DNA of 34,929 nt from Clostridia bacterium. Its GTDB lineage: Bacteria > Bacillota > Clostridia > Oscillospirales > CAG-272. Below the pieces are notes generated by a model. It ran no database searches, was not told the DNA's origin, and worked only from the letters and a program-made list of their open reading frames with translations. Position numbers and translations under genes: made by a program. The stretch covers positions 1-34,929 of the forward strand of contig JAFQOX010000013.1 of assembly GCA_017412045.1 (NCBI GenBank), in the 5' to 3' direction. Below are positions 23,951-31,829 of the stretch, in pieces; positions within the stretch are counted from its first letter, which is position 1; each line of letters begins with the position of its first letter.

Positions 23951-23979
23951 ATCATATCACATTATTTGATATTTGTCAA
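23951..23979 (-). promoter_or_regulatory. Consensus promoter of the small RNA
   Basis: TTGACA (23974-23979) and TATGAT (23951-23956), 17-nt spacer, on the minus strand. No coding region follows before the U-tract at 23782, so it must drive an RNA. Confidence 0.8.
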
Positions 23980-24016
23980 TAGGAAAATCAAAAAATTAAA
24001 TTTTTTTGAAGCTTCC

Positions 24017-25348
24017 TCACGAAAGCGCTTTCAATTTCAGATAGACGTATGCGTTCGCTTCAGCATCACACCAAGCGCGGTGCGCTTCATTCTGGACGAT
24101 GCCGAAGTGCGAGGAAAGCGTGGTGAGTTTGATATTCTCCCAGCCCTGCGCTTCCTTGTGCTTCATCGCGAGCGCTTTGGTATCGAGATACGAGTTTTCA
24201 AAGCGGATGCCTGCGCGTTTTGCGGCGCGGGTGATATGGGGAATGTCACAGCTCTTGATATTGTGTCCGACCAGAACCGCATCGCCGACGAAGTCCTTGA
24301 AGCGCTTGACGGTATCGCTGACAGAGGGCTTGTTCGCGACCATACTGTCGGTAATATGCGTGAGGCGGGCAACTCTCGGAACGATCTTTCGTCCGGGATT
24401 ACAAAGCTCGTCAAATCGGTCTACGACGACACCGCCGACGACCTTGACCGCGCCGATTTCGATGATCTCCGCCTCGGCATCGCCGTGCGCCGCGCCGAAG
24501 GTGCCCGTATGTTCAATATCAAAGGCGACGAAGGTATCAAAGTCGGGAACTGTCTTTTCCTGCATACACTTCGGCATACCGTCCTCGATCTCCTCCACGT
24601 CGAGCCCCATCAGGTCCATCTGTGTCAGAAGTTGGAGCATCTGACGCTCGTTTGCGACGATCTTCAGCACCTTATAGCCGAGAACACCGACGTCCTCTTC
24701 GGCTTCGGGTTCCTCCTGCTTGCTCTCGTTCAGGGATGCCATGAACTGCTCCGCACGCGCCAAGGAAAGCGTCTCGTAATAATGCGCCATCAGAGCGGGC
24801 GCGTTCTTGCCAGCGGCGGACTGAATACTGCGGATATCGCTCGATGCCTGTCCGACGGTGGCTTCAATATCCGCCTTCCACTGTTTTTCGCGGTACGTGG
24901 CGTTCAACCATTTGGGATTGAAGAAAGCAGGGCTTTCCACGATCTTATCGGCGTATTCTCCGAGAACTTCCGCTTTTTTCTTGGCAAAAGCGAGAATTTC
25001 CTGACGCTTGATCTCCTTTTCTGCGGATTTGATGAAATCGTCGGCAACCGTGAAGGGCGCTTTTACCATCTCGATCAGCTCCTTCAGCTTTGCCTCCACG
25101 TCGATATAGGGGGCGGTGTAAGCGGCTTCGATCTCTTTTTTCTTATCCTCAAGAAGCTTTTTCACCTTTTTGAGTTCATCGCGATGGGTTTTCGCGATCT
25201 CGATATTTTCGACCGAATACGTAAAGCCCTGATAATACTTGACTCCCTTTGCCAGCGCTTCCCTGAGCGCTTCATAATTGTGAAACAGTACGATGCCCGG
25301 CTCATGCTCCGTCTGAACGACGAGCTCGGCAGAATAAAATTTTTGCAT
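24017..25348 (-). CDS. DUF1351 (phage-type) domain fused to a DnaQ-like exonuclease
   Basis: 443 aa. The N-terminal ~215 residues match DUF1351, a coiled-coil-rich phage protein family (KYYQGFTYSVENIEIAKTHR, LEDKKKEIEAAY, KWLNATYREKQWKADIEATV). An acidic linker (EEPEAEEDVG) follows, and from about residue 268 there is a DEDDh exonuclease: FVAFDIEHTG, IIEIGAVKVV, LVGHNIKSCDIPHI and HRAWCDAEA, all catalytic acids and the histidine present. DUF1351 genes normally sit in phage recombination modules beside RecT-type genes; no phage genes are here. AAAGGAG precedes ATG 25348, behind a TTGCAA/TATACT promoter. An exonuclease beside a Ro60-like gene is suggestive of RNA turnover, but DNA is an equally possible substrate. 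Confidence 0.85.
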   Translation of the reverse strand: MQKFYSAELVVQTEHEPGIVLFHNYEALREALAKGVKYYQGFTYSVENIEIAKTHRDELKKVKKLLEDKKKEIEAAYTAPYIDVEAKLKELIEMVKAPFTVADDFIKSAEKEIKRQEILAFAKKKAEVLGEYADKIVESPAFFNPKWLNATYREKQWKADIEATVGQASSDIRSIQSAAGKNAPALMAHYYETLSLARAEQFMASLNESKQEEPEAEEDVGVLGYKVLKIVANERQMLQLLTQMDLMGLDVEEIEDGMPKCMQEKTVPDFDTFVAFDIEHTGTFGAAHGDAEAEIIEIGAVKVVGGVVVDRFDELCNPGRKIVPRVARLTHITDSMVANKPSVSDTVKRFKDFVGDAVLVGHNIKSCDIPHITRAAKRAGIRFENSYLDTKALAMKHKEAQGWENIKLTTLSSHFGIVQNEAHRAWCDAEANAYVYLKLKALS

Positions 25349-25400
25349 AGCGACTCCTTTATATATAATAGATGCAGTACAATAAACATGATATAGAAAC

Positions 25401-25429
25401 AGTATATCTTATTCGTTTCATTTTTGCAA
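25401..25429 (-). promoter_or_regulatory. Promoter of the DUF1351-exonuclease gene
   Basis: TTGCAA (25424-25429) and TATACT (25401-25406), 17-nt spacer, minus strand. Confidence 0.65.
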
Positions 25430-25549
25430 GCATTTGATCGTAAAATAAACGGAATTTTACGATAATCAATTGATCAAAGCCGAGATTCAAAAAGTCTCTC
25501 GCTTTTGGATCGGTGGCGCGGCTTGTTACATAGCTTTTTCGACGGTCTG

Positions 25550-25581
25550 AAGAAAAGAGCGGGCAAAAGCTCGCTTTTTTG
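25550..25581. terminator. Terminator of the cysteine synthase gene
   Basis: AGCGGGC (25558-25564) pairs with GCTCGCT (25569-25575) around AAAA. TTTTTT follows on the plus strand and a CTTTTCTTC tract on the minus strand, just after the cysK stop. The segment 25440-25550 before it is a weak relative of the structured intergenic repeat. Confidence 0.7.
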
Positions 25582-25586
25582 CATGA

Positions 25587-26516
25587 TTATTCTTCAAATA
25601 AGGGGGTGGAAAAATACCGTTCCGCGGTATCGGGGAGAATGGTCACGACCGTTTTGCCCTTGCCGAGCTTTTTGGCGAGGCGGAGCGCCGCCGCCACGTT
25701 CGTTCCGCTGGAGATGCCGCACATGATGCCCTCCCTGGAAGCAAGCTCCTTGGAGGTACGGATGGCTTCCTCGTCCTTGATGATGCAGATGTCGTCGTAG
25801 ATGTCTACGTTGAGAATCTGCGGAATCAGCCCGTCGCCGATGCCCATCTGGAGATGCGTACCGATCGAGCCGCCCGAAAGAATGGCGGCATGCTCGGGCT
25901 CGACCGCCCAGATCTCAATATCGGGATTGGCTTCCCGCAGGGTTTCGCCGATGCCCGTGATCGTGCCGCCCGTGCCGATGCCGGAACAAAAGCCGTGGAT
26001 CTGCTTTCCGACCTGCCGGAGGATCTCCACGGCGGTCTGCTCGCGCTGGATCGCGGGATTGGCGGGGTTTTCAAACTGCTGCGGGACGAATACGTTGGGA
26101 TCCTCTGCCTTCATACGGAGCGCGGTCTGCATACATTCCTCAATGCACGCACCGATATTGCCCGCGTCGTGAATCAGGATCACCTCCGCGCCGTAATGGC
26201 GAACGAGCTTTCTTCTCTCCTCGCTGACGGAGTCCGGCATGATGATGACCGTTTTATACCCTCTGACCGCGCCGACGAGCGCGAGACCGATGCCCTGATT
26301 GCCGCTGGTCGGCTCGACGATGACGGTATCCTTATGAATGAGCCCCTTGCTTTCGGCATCCACGATCATGTTATACGCGGTTCTCGTTTTGATCGAGCCG
26401 CCGACGTTCAGTCCCTCAAATTTCACGAGCACCTCCGCAGAATCCTCCTCGCACATATTCGAAAGTCGGATCACGGGGGTATTTCCCAAAGCGTCAAGTA
26501 TGGAATTGCAAATCAT
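25587..26516 (-). CDS. cysK: Cysteine synthase (O-acetylserine sulfhydrylase)
   Basis: 309 aa, PLP-dependent, makes L-cysteine from O-acetyl-L-serine and sulfide. The PLP lysine lies in NVGGSIKTRTAY (near residue 43). The substrate loop is PTSGNQGIG (near residues 69-77), and the phosphate-binding GIGTGGTITG lies near residue 180. GIMCGISSGTNVAAAL near residue 270 completes the fold. Length is standard for CysK. The family also contains O-phosphoserine- and cystathionine-type enzymes, so the exact acceptor is inferred. A TTGGAA/TATAAA promoter precedes it; the ribosome binding site AGAGG is weak and distant. Confidence 0.92.
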   Translation of the reverse strand: MICNSILDALGNTPVIRLSNMCEEDSAEVLVKFEGLNVGGSIKTRTAYNMIVDAESKGLIHKDTVIVEPTSGNQGIGLALVGAVRGYKTVIIMPDSVSEERRKLVRHYGAEVILIHDAGNIGACIEECMQTALRMKAEDPNVFVPQQFENPANPAIQREQTAVEILRQVGKQIHGFCSGIGTGGTITGIGETLREANPDIEIWAVEPEHAAILSGGSIGTHLQMGIGDGLIPQILNVDIYDDICIIKDEEAIRTSKELASREGIMCGISSGTNVAAALRLAKKLGKGKTVVTILPDTAERYFSTPLFEE

Positions 26517-26549
26517 TGTATATATACCTCTGAATGTGTTTTATATTAT

Positions 26550-26578
26550 TTTATACAGTATACCATTTGTCGTTCCAA
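26550..26578 (-). promoter_or_regulatory. Promoter of the cysteine synthase gene
   Basis: TTGGAA (26573-26578) and TATAAA (26550-26555), 17-nt spacer, minus strand. Confidence 0.6.
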
Positions 26579-26716
26579 ATTTCAATACATATCTTAAATT
26601 TTTACGGGATAACCACATTTACTTTTTGAAGCGTCCGGAAGATCACCAAACGATCCTCCGTATCGGTGAAAAACAGAAAAAAATTCCTCTTTTTTTGAAA
26701 ATCCGACGAAAATCTC

Positions 26717-26745
26717 TTGATAATCGGGAAAATATCGTGTAAAAT
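26717..26745 (+). promoter_or_regulatory. Promoter of the pth gene
   Basis: TTGATA (26717-26722) and TAAAAT (26740-26745), 17-nt spacer, plus strand, about 50 nt before the start codon. Confidence 0.65.
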
Positions 26746-26797
26746 AATAAAACTGTTGCTTTTTAACGGTATATTTTCATAATAAAGGAGAATATCC

Positions 26798-27424
26798 ATG
26801 TCTATCGAAGATTTGTTCAAGCAGATTTCGTCTGGCGGCGCGAGCGCCGCAGGCAAGCCTGCTTATATCATCGCGGGGCTGGGCAATCCCGGCAAGGAAT
26901 ACGAGCAGACCCGTCACAACGCGGGCTTTCTGGCGATCGATTACCTGGCGGAGAAGCTCGGCGTGAAGATCAACCGCGCGAAATACAACGCCCTGTGCGC
27001 GGAGGTGCGCATCGGCGACAAGAACGTGCTTCTGATGAAGCCGCAAACCTACATGAACCTTTCAGGCACGTCCGTCTGCACGGCTGCCGATTTCTATCAG
27101 ATCCCGCCGCAGAACATCCTCGTGCTCTGCGACGACATCACGCAGAATCCCGGCAAGATCCGCATCCGCAAAAGCGGAAGCGCAGGCGGTCATAACGGAC
27201 TCAAAAACATCATCACCTACGGCGGAAGCGACAAATTCCCCCGCATCCGCATCGGCGTCGGCGCGAAGCCCACGCCCGAATACGATCTGGCGGATTGGGT
27301 CACGGGCAAATTTTCCGCCGAGGACAAAAAGGCGATCACCGCCCGTTTCCCCGATATTGAAGCGGTCATCCCGCTCATTCTGAACGGAGATTTTGAAACG
27401 GCAATGTGCCGATGCAACGGATAA
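26798..27424 (+). CDS. pth: Peptidyl-tRNA hydrolase
   Basis: 208 aa. It recycles tRNA by cleaving peptidyl-tRNA released from stalled ribosomes. IIAGLGNPGKEYEQTRHNAGF contains the catalytic histidine (near residue 46). MKPQTYMNLSG, LVLCDDIT (catalytic aspartate) and SAGGHNGLKNI complete the signature. A ~20-residue N-terminal extension (IEDLFKQISSGGASAAGKP) precedes the core. AAAGGAG sits before ATG 26798, so the extension is probably translated. The order pth then mfd is the usual Firmicute one. Confidence 0.96.
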   Translation: MSIEDLFKQISSGGASAAGKPAYIIAGLGNPGKEYEQTRHNAGFLAIDYLAEKLGVKINRAKYNALCAEVRIGDKNVLLMKPQTYMNLSGTSVCTAADFYQIPPQNILVLCDDITQNPGKIRIRKSGSAGGHNGLKNIITYGGSDKFPRIRIGVGAKPTPEYDLADWVTGKFSAEDKKAITARFPDIEAVIPLILNGDFETAMCRCNG

Positions 27425-27575
27425 ATACGGGGCTTTCCGGGATGTCAACTTTTAAGTTATCTAACAAATATTTTTACTGTGATTCGTGTTTGTTAATTGA
27501 TCTTACGACCGTCATCACACAGACGGCGTTCCTTCCAAGGAAAAATTTTCAACCTACAAAGAAAGGGGGAAAAGC

Positions 27576-30500
27576 ATGAAGCTTTTTACGGACCGTATCC
27601 GAGAAAATCGGGAATACGGTGAAATCATCAAAAATCTGAGGCGCACGGAGAATCGCCCGCGCCCCTTGCCGCTAATGGTAACGGGACTCTGCGAGGGCGC
27701 GATGGACGTTTTCCTCGCCGCGGCTGTTTCGGAGAAGGACCTTCGCTCGTCCTTCTCCTTTCTCTGCGTTCCCGACGAAAAAACGGCGGCGCGCCTCTAC
27801 CGCTCGCTGACGGCGTTCGGCGTGAGAGCGGCGATCTACCCGGAGAGAGACCCCGTCCTCTATAATATGGTATCCTCGCACGAGCTGGAGCACGAGCGCA
27901 TCGCGGTTCTGACGGATATGCTTGCGCATAAGCTGGAGGCGGTCATCGCTACGCCTACGGCGGCGCTCTCCTTTACGATCCCCGCGGATATGCTGAGGGG
28001 CGCGACGAAAACGCTCGCGGTTGGAGATTGCACGGCGCTTTCCGACCTCGCGGAATTTCTCGTTGGCGCCGGATACGTTCGCTCCGACCTCGTGGACGGC
28101 AAGGGCAAATTCAGCATTCGCGGCGGCATTATTGATATTTTTCCGCCCCATCTGCACGCGCCCGTGCGAATGGAATTTTTCGGCGACGAGATCGACCAGA
28201 TCGGCTTTTTCGATCTGATGACGCAGAGAAAAACGGAGAATATCCGCAGCGTCGAGATCACCTGTGCCCGCGAGATCCTGATCTCCGACGAGAAGAGAAG
28301 GGGACTTGCCGCGCAGATCCGCACCGTCGCGCAGAAGGCGAAATCCGCGCAGGTCAAGGCGTCGCTCATGCACGAGTACGAGTCGCTGACGAATTCTTCG
28401 GAGATCGCCTTTTCGGACAAATACATTTCCTATATCTATCCCGAGCGCACGACGTTGCTCGACTATATTGCGCCCGACGATCTCGTTTTTGCGGTGGAAA
28501 CGCCCGCGATCGCCGACCGTCTGCAAGCGGAAGCCACCCACACGGAGGCAACCGTCGGGGATCTGCTCGGTCAGGGACTCCTTCTTCCGAAATACTGCGA
28601 GTTCGCGCTAACCGCGCCCGCGCTTTTCTCCTTTCTGGACACGCATACGGCGGTTCTGATCAATAATTTCATCACGCAGTATCCGGGCAGGCTCTCGGGA
28701 ACGTATTCGTTCTCCGTCCGTCCCACGCCCTCCGTCGCATCAAGCTTCGAGATCGTCACGGAGGACGTTTCCTCCTATATGCGCGCGGGCTATTCCGTGC
28801 TCCTGCTTTGCGAGAACGAGGCGGAGGCGGGTGCCATGCGTACCCTTCTGATCGAAAGCGGCATTCCCGCCGTGCTGATGACCGACCCGCAGGGGGGCGC
28901 GATCGCAGGTATGGCAATGGTGGCGGCGTTCACGCTCAAGGGCTTTGAAATGCCGACGGAGCGGTTCGTCTGCATCTCGCTCACGGGCGGCGGCAATAAA
29001 ACGGAGCGCGCGGTCCGACGAAGAGAAGCGGGCGCGAAAAAGTCGGCTTCCGTTTCGAAGGAAAAAATCCTTTCCTACGCAGATCTGCACGTCGGTGACT
29101 ACGTCGTTCACGACGTTCACGGCATCGGCATCTATCAGGGTCTGGAGAGCATCAAAAATTACGAGGGCATCCGCCGCGACCACATCAAGATCCAATATTC
29201 GGGTAAGGACGTTCTCTATATCCCCTGCGAGCAGATCGACAGCGTTTCCAAATACATCGGCGCGGCGGCGGAAAACGGCGCGCTGAAGCTTTCCCGTCTC
29301 GGCGGCGCGGAATGGGGCAAGGCGAAGGCAAAGGTCAAATCGGCGGTCAAGTCGATGGCGAAGGAGCTGATCGCCCTCTACGCGGAGCGTATGAGAAGGC
29401 CCGGCTTCGCCTTCTCGCCCGACGACGAGCTGCAAAGGGAATTTGAATCGACCTTTGATTACGAGGAAACGGACGGACAGCTTCTGGCGGTCCGCGACAT
29501 CAAGGACGATATGGAGCGCTCCGTCCCGATGGACCGTCTGCTCTGCGGCGACGTCGGATTCGGCAAAACGGAGGTCGCCCTTCGCGCCGCTTTCAAGGCG
29601 GTCATGGACAGTAAGCAGGTCGCGATCCTCGTCCCCACGACGATCCTCGCCATGCAGCATTACAATACCATCTGTGCCCGTATGCGCGGATTTCCGATCA
29701 AGATCTCCTATCTCTCCCGCTTCAAGAACACCTCCGAGCAGGATGCGACCGTCCGCGCGGTCAGAAGGGGTGACGTCGATATCATCGTCGGCACGCACCG
29801 TCTGCTGTCCGCCGACATCAAATTCAAGGATCTCGGGCTCGTCATCATCGACGAGGAGCAACGCTTCGGCGTCGCGCACAAGGAGAAGCTCAAGCAGCTC
29901 GCAAAAAACGTGGACGTTCTCACCCTGACGGCAACGCCGATCCCGCGTACGCTCAATATGGCGATGACCGCCATCCGCGATATGTCCGTGCTGGACGAAG
30001 CGCCCTGCGACCGTCTGCCCGTGCAGACCTACGTGCTGGAGCACGACGACGTGGTGATCTTCGAGGCGATCCGCAGAGAGCTTCACCGCGGCGGTCAGGT
30101 ATTCTATCTCTATAATAAGGTAGAAACGATCATGGATAAGACCGCGCATCTGCAGAAGCATTTTCCCGACGCCTCCATCCGCTTCGCGCACGGACAGATG
30201 AGCAAAACGGAGCTTTCGGACATCTGGCAGGAGCTCGTGGACGGCAATATCGACATCCTCGTCTGCACGACGATCATCGAAACGGGCGTGGACGTTGCCA
30301 ACGCCAATACGCTCGTGATCGAGAACGCCGACCGCATGGGACTTTCCCAGCTCCATCAGATCCGCGGCCGCGTGGGACGCTCGGCGAGAAGGGCGTACGC
30401 CTACTTCACCTATCCCGCAGGCAAGGTGCTCACGGAGATCTCCGCCAAGCGCTTGCAGGCTCTGCGCGATTTCACGGAGTTCGGCTCGGGCTTCAAGATC

Positions 30501-31094
30501 GCCCTGCGTGACCTGGAGATCCGCGGAGCGGGCGACCTCCTCGGCGCGCGTCAGCACGGCCATATGGAGAGCGTCGGCTACGATATGTACCTCAAGATCC
30601 TGAACGATGCCGTTCTGGAGGAAAAGGGCATCGTGCCGAAGCCCAAGCTCGAATGCGTGATCAATATCGGCAAGGACTCCTATATCCCCGAGGAATATAT
30701 CCCCTCGGCGGCGCAGCGCATCGACGTTTACAAAAAGATCGCCTCCATCGAGAACGAAGCGGATATGGACGACGTCGCGGACGAGCTGCTCGACCGCTAC
30801 GGCAATATGCCGACCTCCGTCAAGGCGCTGCTGAGCATTTCCCTCATCCGCGCGATGGGCTCGGAAAGCGGCTTTTTGCAGATCGACCAGCAGCACGACG
30901 ATATCCTGATCTATCCCGCCTCGCTCGACGTGGTGACGTGGTCGGAGATCGCCGCGCAGTATCCCGGCAGAATCATGATCCGTCCGACGGACAGACCGCA
31001 TATCCTGTGCAGGAGAAAACGCGCCGAGCCGATCCTCGATTTTATTCACGAAATATTAAAAAAATATCTTGAAATAAAATTCAAAAAAGAGTAG
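27576..31094 (+). CDS. mfd: Transcription-repair coupling factor Mfd
   Basis: 1172 aa, full length. It removes stalled RNA polymerase at lesions and recruits UvrA. In order there is a UvrB-like N-terminal region (about 1-350) and the CarD-like RNA-polymerase-interacting domain (about 498-570, GDYVVHDVHGIGIYQGLESI). The translocase follows, with Walker A CGDVGFGKTEVALRA (near 657), Walker B IIDEEQRFGV (near 755), LTATPIPRTLNMAM (near 790) and motif VI GRVGRSARRAY (near 930). The C-terminal TRCF domain ends the protein. AAAGGGGG precedes ATG 27576. The 151-nt gap before it shows no clear promoter, so read-through from pth is possible. Confidence 0.97.
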   Translation: MKLFTDRIRENREYGEIIKNLRRTENRPRPLPLMVTGLCEGAMDVFLAAAVSEKDLRSSFSFLCVPDEKTAARLYRSLTAFGVRAAIYPERDPVLYNMVSSHELEHERIAVLTDMLAHKLEAVIATPTAALSFTIPADMLRGATKTLAVGDCTALSDLAEFLVGAGYVRSDLVDGKGKFSIRGGIIDIFPPHLHAPVRMEFFGDEIDQIGFFDLMTQRKTENIRSVEITCAREILISDEKRRGLAAQIRTVAQKAKSAQVKASLMHEYESLTNSSEIAFSDKYISYIYPERTTLLDYIAPDDLVFAVETPAIADRLQAEATHTEATVGDLLGQGLLLPKYCEFALTAPALFSFLDTHTAVLINNFITQYPGRLSGTYSFSVRPTPSVASSFEIVTEDVSSYMRAGYSVLLLCENEAEAGAMRTLLIESGIPAVLMTDPQGGAIAGMAMVAAFTLKGFEMPTERFVCISLTGGGNKTERAVRRREAGAKKSASVSKEKILSYADLHVGDYVVHDVHGIGIYQGLESIKNYEGIRRDHIKIQYSGKDVLYIPCEQIDSVSKYIGAAAENGALKLSRLGGAEWGKAKAKVKSAVKSMAKELIALYAERMRRPGFAFSPDDELQREFESTFDYEETDGQLLAVRDIKDDMERSVPMDRLLCGDVGFGKTEVALRAAFKAVMDSKQVAILVPTTILAMQHYNTICARMRGFPIKISYLSRFKNTSEQDATVRAVRRGDVDIIVGTHRLLSADIKFKDLGLVIIDEEQRFGVAHKEKLKQLAKNVDVLTLTATPIPRTLNMAMTAIRDMSVLDEAPCDRLPVQTYVLEHDDVVIFEAIRRELHRGGQVFYLYNKVETIMDKTAHLQKHFPDASIRFAHGQMSKTELSDIWQELVDGNIDILVCTTIIETGVDVANANTLVIENADRMGLSQLHQIRGRVGRSARRAYAYFTYPAGKVLTEISAKRLQALRDFTEFGSGFKIALRDLEIRGAGDLLGARQHGHMESVGYDMYLKILNDAVLEEKGIVPKPKLECVINIGKDSYIPEEYIPSAAQRIDVYKKIASIENEADMDDVADELLDRYGNMPTSVKALLSISLIRAMGSESGFLQIDQQHDDILIYPASLDVVTWSEIAAQYPGRIMIRPTDRPHILCRRKRAEPILDFIHEILKKYLEIKFKKE

Positions 31095-31186
31095 ATTTTT
31101 TCAAAAAACTATTGTATAATAGAAAAAGTATCGCTTGCTTGAACGAACGGTTGAAAAATTGTCACTTAAAATAAGAATCTGAGAAG

Positions 31187-31445
31187 CCTCCCTACGTGAG
31201 GCAATGTTGTCAACTTAAAACAAAAGCCATGTCTGTTGCTCAAAAATCAGTTTTGTTTGCCTCCCTCGGGAGGGAGGGGAATCACGAAGCGGCTGACAGA
31301 GCCCGGCGTGCAGAAAAGAGTTTGTATGATGATTTGTTTGCGTATCATTTCAGATTTGCAAACAGACAAATCCGATTCAAAATCTTTCATCACGCACTCT
31401 CCTCCACCGCCTTACGGCGGAGCCCCCTCGCAGAGGGAGCCTGAC
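31187..31445. repeat. Degenerate palindromic intergenic element
   Basis: Holds hairpins GCCTC/GAGGC (from 31187), CCTCCCTCGGGAGGGAGG (near 31260) and CCGCCTTACGGCGG (near 31410), then GCCCCCTCGCAGAGGGAGCC. It is a diverged relative of the cleaner element at 31586-31707. Plus-strand frames through it are repeat sequence, not genes. The rest of the 735-nt gap between mfd and the foldase gene shows nothing further. Confidence 0.6.
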
Positions 31446-31585
31446 AGTGTTTCGATCATTTGGGTTTAACTTGTTCAAAAATCATTTTTCCGGAGTTGAC
31501 ACCGTTATCTTCGTTGGGATTCTCCTCTCGGAGAGGGCTTTTCGGAGCTTGAACTTTTAAATGAAACGGCGCAGCGATGATTCCG

Positions 31586-31707
31586 AAAGCCTCCCTTGTG
31601 CAAAGGGAGGGGGACCGCGGAGCGGTGGAGGGATTGTCTCACCGGCTTCTGCCAAAAACAATCCCTCACCGCCTTTGGCGGAGCTCCCTTTACACAAGGG
31701 AGCCTTA
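31586..31707. repeat. Large palindromic intergenic element
   Basis: The left arm (CCTCCCTTGTGCAAAGGGAGG, 21 nt from 31590, then ACCGC/GCGGT and GGAGGGATTGT) is mirrored by the right arm (ACAATCCCTC, CCGCCTTTGGCGG, GCTCCCTTTACACAAGGGAGC). Each arm also folds on itself. Such clustered-hairpin elements are known as dispersed repeats in Clostridia; function unknown. Confidence 0.75.
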
Positions 31708-31829
31708 TGAAAGGTTCGTTTACCGTTGGTTTGTACTTTAAGGGATCGTCTGAACGACCGATTTTGATTTTTTAACCCGTTCTCATGCGGCGATACACGG
31801 ATAAAAAATATCATTTAAGGAGAAAAAAC

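Noticed and set aside
24017-25348. Prophage remnant based on the DUF1351 domain
   Set aside because: No integrase, capsid, terminase, RecT or attachment site is visible around it; it stands alone with its own promoter.
28740-31049. 769-aa minus-strand open frame opposite mfd
   Set aside because: It lies wholly antisense to the clearly recognised Mfd protein; long antisense frames are common in this GC-rich gene.
31196-31469. Short plus-strand ORFs of 77-82 aa after mfd
   Set aside because: They run through palindromic repeat sequence and have no ribosome binding sites.
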